Assembly (NCBI RefSeq): GCF_013409065.1
Contig: NZ_JACBZP010000001.1
Coordinates: 3,965,872-4,029,871, forward strand
Length of the DNA stretch: 64,000 nucleotides
Direction: 5' to 3'
Origin: Spelaeicoccus albus
GTDB taxonomy: Bacteria > Actinomycetota > Actinomycetes > Actinomycetales > Brevibacteriaceae
How positions within the stretch are numbered: position 1 is the first letter of the stretch; each line of letters opens with the position of its first letter. The notes beneath the pieces were generated by a model that saw nothing but the letters and a program-made list of their open reading frames with translations, was not told the origin of the DNA and did no database searches. A program made the translations under genes and the position numbers. Of the stretch, positions 62,712 through 64,000 are shown one piece after another.

Positions 62712-63194
62712 ATGGAATTCAACACCACTATCGAAATCCCGCACGGGCAGCGCAACAAGTACGAAGTCGACCACGAGACGGGGCGGGTGAAGCTGGACAG
62801 GTACCTGTTCACGTCAATGCAGTACCCGGCCGATTACGGCTTTATCGACGACACGCTGGGCCTCGACGGGGATCCGCTCGACGTCATGGTGCTTCTCGAC
62901 CAGTCCGTGTTCCCAGGGTGCCTCGTCGAGGCCCGGCCGATCGGCATGTTCAAGATGACCGATGAAAGCGGCGGGGACGACAAGGTACTGGCCGTGCCGG
63001 CGGGCGATCCGCGATGGGACGGATTCCAAGACATCAACGACGTGTCGAAATTCCAGCTCGACGCGATCGAGCACTTCTTCACGCACTACAAGGATCTCGA
63101 ACCCGGCAAATACGTCAAGGGATCGGACTGGGTCGGCCGTGCCGAGGCCGAGGCCGAGATCGAGGCGTCGATCAAGCGCTTCAACGAGCACTGA
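62712..63194 (+). CDS. ppa: Inorganic pyrophosphatase
   Basis: A 160-residue soluble family I pyrophosphatase that drives biosynthesis by hydrolysing PPi. [29 protein letters not shown], the metal-binding [23 protein letters not shown] signature, and [32 protein letters not shown] follow. The length and order are standard. AAGGAACGGAG lies before the ATG. A strong terminator follows. Confidence 0.96.
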   Translation: MEFNTTIEIPHGQRNKYEVDHETGRVKLDRYLFTSMQYPADYGFIDDTLGLDGDPLDVMVLLDQSVFPGCLVEARPIGMFKMTDESGGDDKVLAVPAGDPRWDGFQDINDVSKFQLDAIEHFFTHYKDLEPGKYVKGSDWVGRAEAEAEIEASIKRFNEH

Positions 63195-63214
63195 GTCGGT
63201 CCCCGGACGCCGTC

Positions 63215-63249
63215 AAGGGCGGCCCCCGCAACGCGGGGGCCGCCCTTTT
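63215..63249. terminator. Bidirectional terminator after ppa
   Basis: A perfect 15-bp inverted repeat starting AAGGGCGGCCCCCGC (63215-63229) pairs with 63233-63247 across an AAC loop and ends in TTTT. It lies between converging ppa and the NlpC/P60 gene. Confidence 0.9.
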
Positions 63250-63277
63250 GACGACTGGTCCGTCCGAGCGCCGCGGC

Positions 63278-64000
63278 TTACGGCCTGGCGACGTACGGCA
63301 TGATCCCGCCGGAGTAGCGTACCGAGACCACCCGTACCTGCGCTCCGGTGTGCGGCGCCTCGACCATCATGCCGCCGCCCAAGTACATGGTGACGTGGTG
63401 GATCCCGCTCGAATACCCGTTGCTCGAATAGAAGATCAGGTCTCCGGGCCGCATCGACGAAAGCGGTACTCGGCTCAGCCCGACGTACTGCGCGCCGGAC
63501 GTGCGCGGAATCGTCACTCCGGCCGATGCCCAGGCCGCCTGGGTCAGACCCGAGCAGTCGTAACGCGGGCCGGTGCCGCCCCAGAGATACCAGGTGCCGA
63601 CCTTGCTGCGGGCGAACGACATCGCCTGCGAGGCTCCGGACGACGAATGGCTGACCGGCGCGCTGTGCGAGACGGTATGCGAGACGGTGTGCGTACGCTC
63701 CGGGGCCGGGTCCGGGGACGAATGATGGGTGCGGCTCGAATGGGACCGGTGCGACGAGCTGCTGTGGTCCCTCGCGGCCTTGCGCTTGGCGGCGGCGCGC
63801 TGCTGGGCCCGTTCGTGAGCGGCCTCTTCCCGTGCCGCCTTTTCCCGGGCGGCTTTCTCCCGGGCAGCCTGCTCCCGTGCAACCTTTTCCCGGGCTGCCT
63901 TTTGAGCCGCGGCAACCGCCTTGGCCTTGGCGATCCGCTCGGCGCGTGCTCGACGCTCGGCTTCGATGCCTTCCTGGCGCTTCTTCTCCAGCGCAACCGT
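63278..64000 (-). CDS. NlpC/P60 cell-wall hydrolase (5' part outside window)
   Basis: The C-terminal 240 residues of a secreted peptidoglycan endopeptidase; the gene begins beyond the right edge. The visible part starts with a charged coiled coil of five-residue repeats (AAREK, VAREQ, AAREK, AAREK, AAREE), then a Ser/His/Thr-rich linker, then the NlpC/P60 domain: catalytic Cys in RYDCSGLTQAAW, His in IHHVTMYLGGG, and a third polar residue in EAPHTG. Coiled coil plus NlpC/P60 is the layout of RipA-type division hydrolases. Confidence 0.88.
   Translation of the reverse strand, partial: TVALEKKRQEGIEAERRARAERIAKAKAVAAAQKAAREKVAREQAAREKAAREKAAREEAAHERAQQRAAAKRKAARDHSSSSHRSHSSRTHHSSPDPAPERTHTVSHTVSHSAPVSHSSSGASQAMSFARSKVGTWYLWGGTGPRYDCSGLTQAAWASAGVTIPRTSGAQYVGLSRVPLSSMRPGDLIFYSSNGYSSGIHHVTMYLGGGMMVEAPHTGAQVRVVSVRYSGGIMPYVARP
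63824..63898 (-). repeat. Five 15-bp tandem repeats coding AARE(K/Q/E)
   Basis: Five in-frame 15-base units encode AAREK-like pentapeptides in the coiled-coil part of the NlpC/P60 protein. The units differ mostly at third codon positions, so the repeat is old or held by selection on the protein. Such units can change in number by slippage. Confidence 0.75.

Noticed and set aside
1..64000. tRNA, rRNA, CRISPR array, insertion sequence or prophage
   Set aside because: I looked for cloverleaf-like arms, regular spaced repeats, transposase motifs and terminal inverted repeats and saw none. A covariance-model search would be needed to exclude a tRNA fully.

Overview
The window comes from a high-GC Gram-positive bacterium (Actinomycetota). 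The evidence is dense GC-rich coding with many ATGA/GTGA stop-start overlaps, plus Lsr2, the tiny ribosomal protein bS22, the radA-disA pair, a mycothiol-type DsbA-fold nitroreductase homologue, a HemD fused to a degenerate methylase, a DUF2342 zincin beside tilS, and several genes that look leaderless. The overall order (hem/ccs/menA; clpC-lsr2-lysS-fol-ftsH-hpt-tilS-dacB-ppa) fits Micrococcales. A Brevibacteriaceae-like member is my guess, at low confidence. I saw no tRNA, rRNA, insertion sequence, prophage or CRISPR.

Left part (1-15.1 kb): the end of menA, two small membrane-protein genes, then about 12.4 kb of genes on the minus strand running rex-hemA-hemC-hemD-hemB-marR-hemL-histidine phosphatase-tlpA-ccdA-resB-ccsB. 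Nearly every junction is a 1-4 base overlap. Read 5' to 3' this couples redox sensing (Rex), tetrapyrrole synthesis from glutamyl-tRNA to uroporphyrinogen III, and System II cytochrome c maturation; MenA adds menaquinone. Upstream of rex lie a glutaredoxin-like gene and a divergent HAD hydrolase.

Middle part (15-33.6 kb): bS22, a MerR/excisionase-type HTH protein, an AcuC-like deacetylase, a Ktr/Trk potassium uptake pair, proC with a TIM-barrel isomerase, a prpDBC methylcitrate operon ending in an enoyl-CoA hydratase-like gene, an MDR reductase, radA-disA (DNA repair and c-di-AMP), mutY, and a small divergent MarR / DsbA-like / SnoaL-like island whose promoter carries two palindromes 21 bp apart.

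The most interesting region is 33.6-44.7 kb, a sugar-use locus. It encodes an FGGY kinase, an L-fucose/D-arabinose-type isomerase, a GH172 (DUF2961) glycosidase, a GH116 glycosidase, a two-permease ABC importer with a Tat-lipoprotein binding protein, and a LacI repressor. GH172 and GH116 are the families now known to contain exo-alpha- and exo-beta-D-arabinofuranosidases. With an isomerase able to make D-ribulose, a kinase, and no aldolase, the simplest reading is import and breakdown of D-arabinan oligosaccharides (mycobacterial-type arabinogalactan or lipoarabinomannan) into the pentose phosphate pathway. A perfect 16-bp LacI-type palindrome before the binding-protein gene and a partial copy before the kinase suggest one regulon.

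Right part (44.7-64 kb): an ArgA-type acetyltransferase, clpC, lsr2, a 57-residue membrane protein, lysS, a DUF2520 Rossmann protein (panC is not beside it), two PH-domain membrane proteins, DUF3180, folK-folB-folP-folE, ftsH, hpt, tilS, a DUF2342 zincin, dacB, ppa and the C-terminal part of an NlpC/P60 cell-wall hydrolase running off the right edge.
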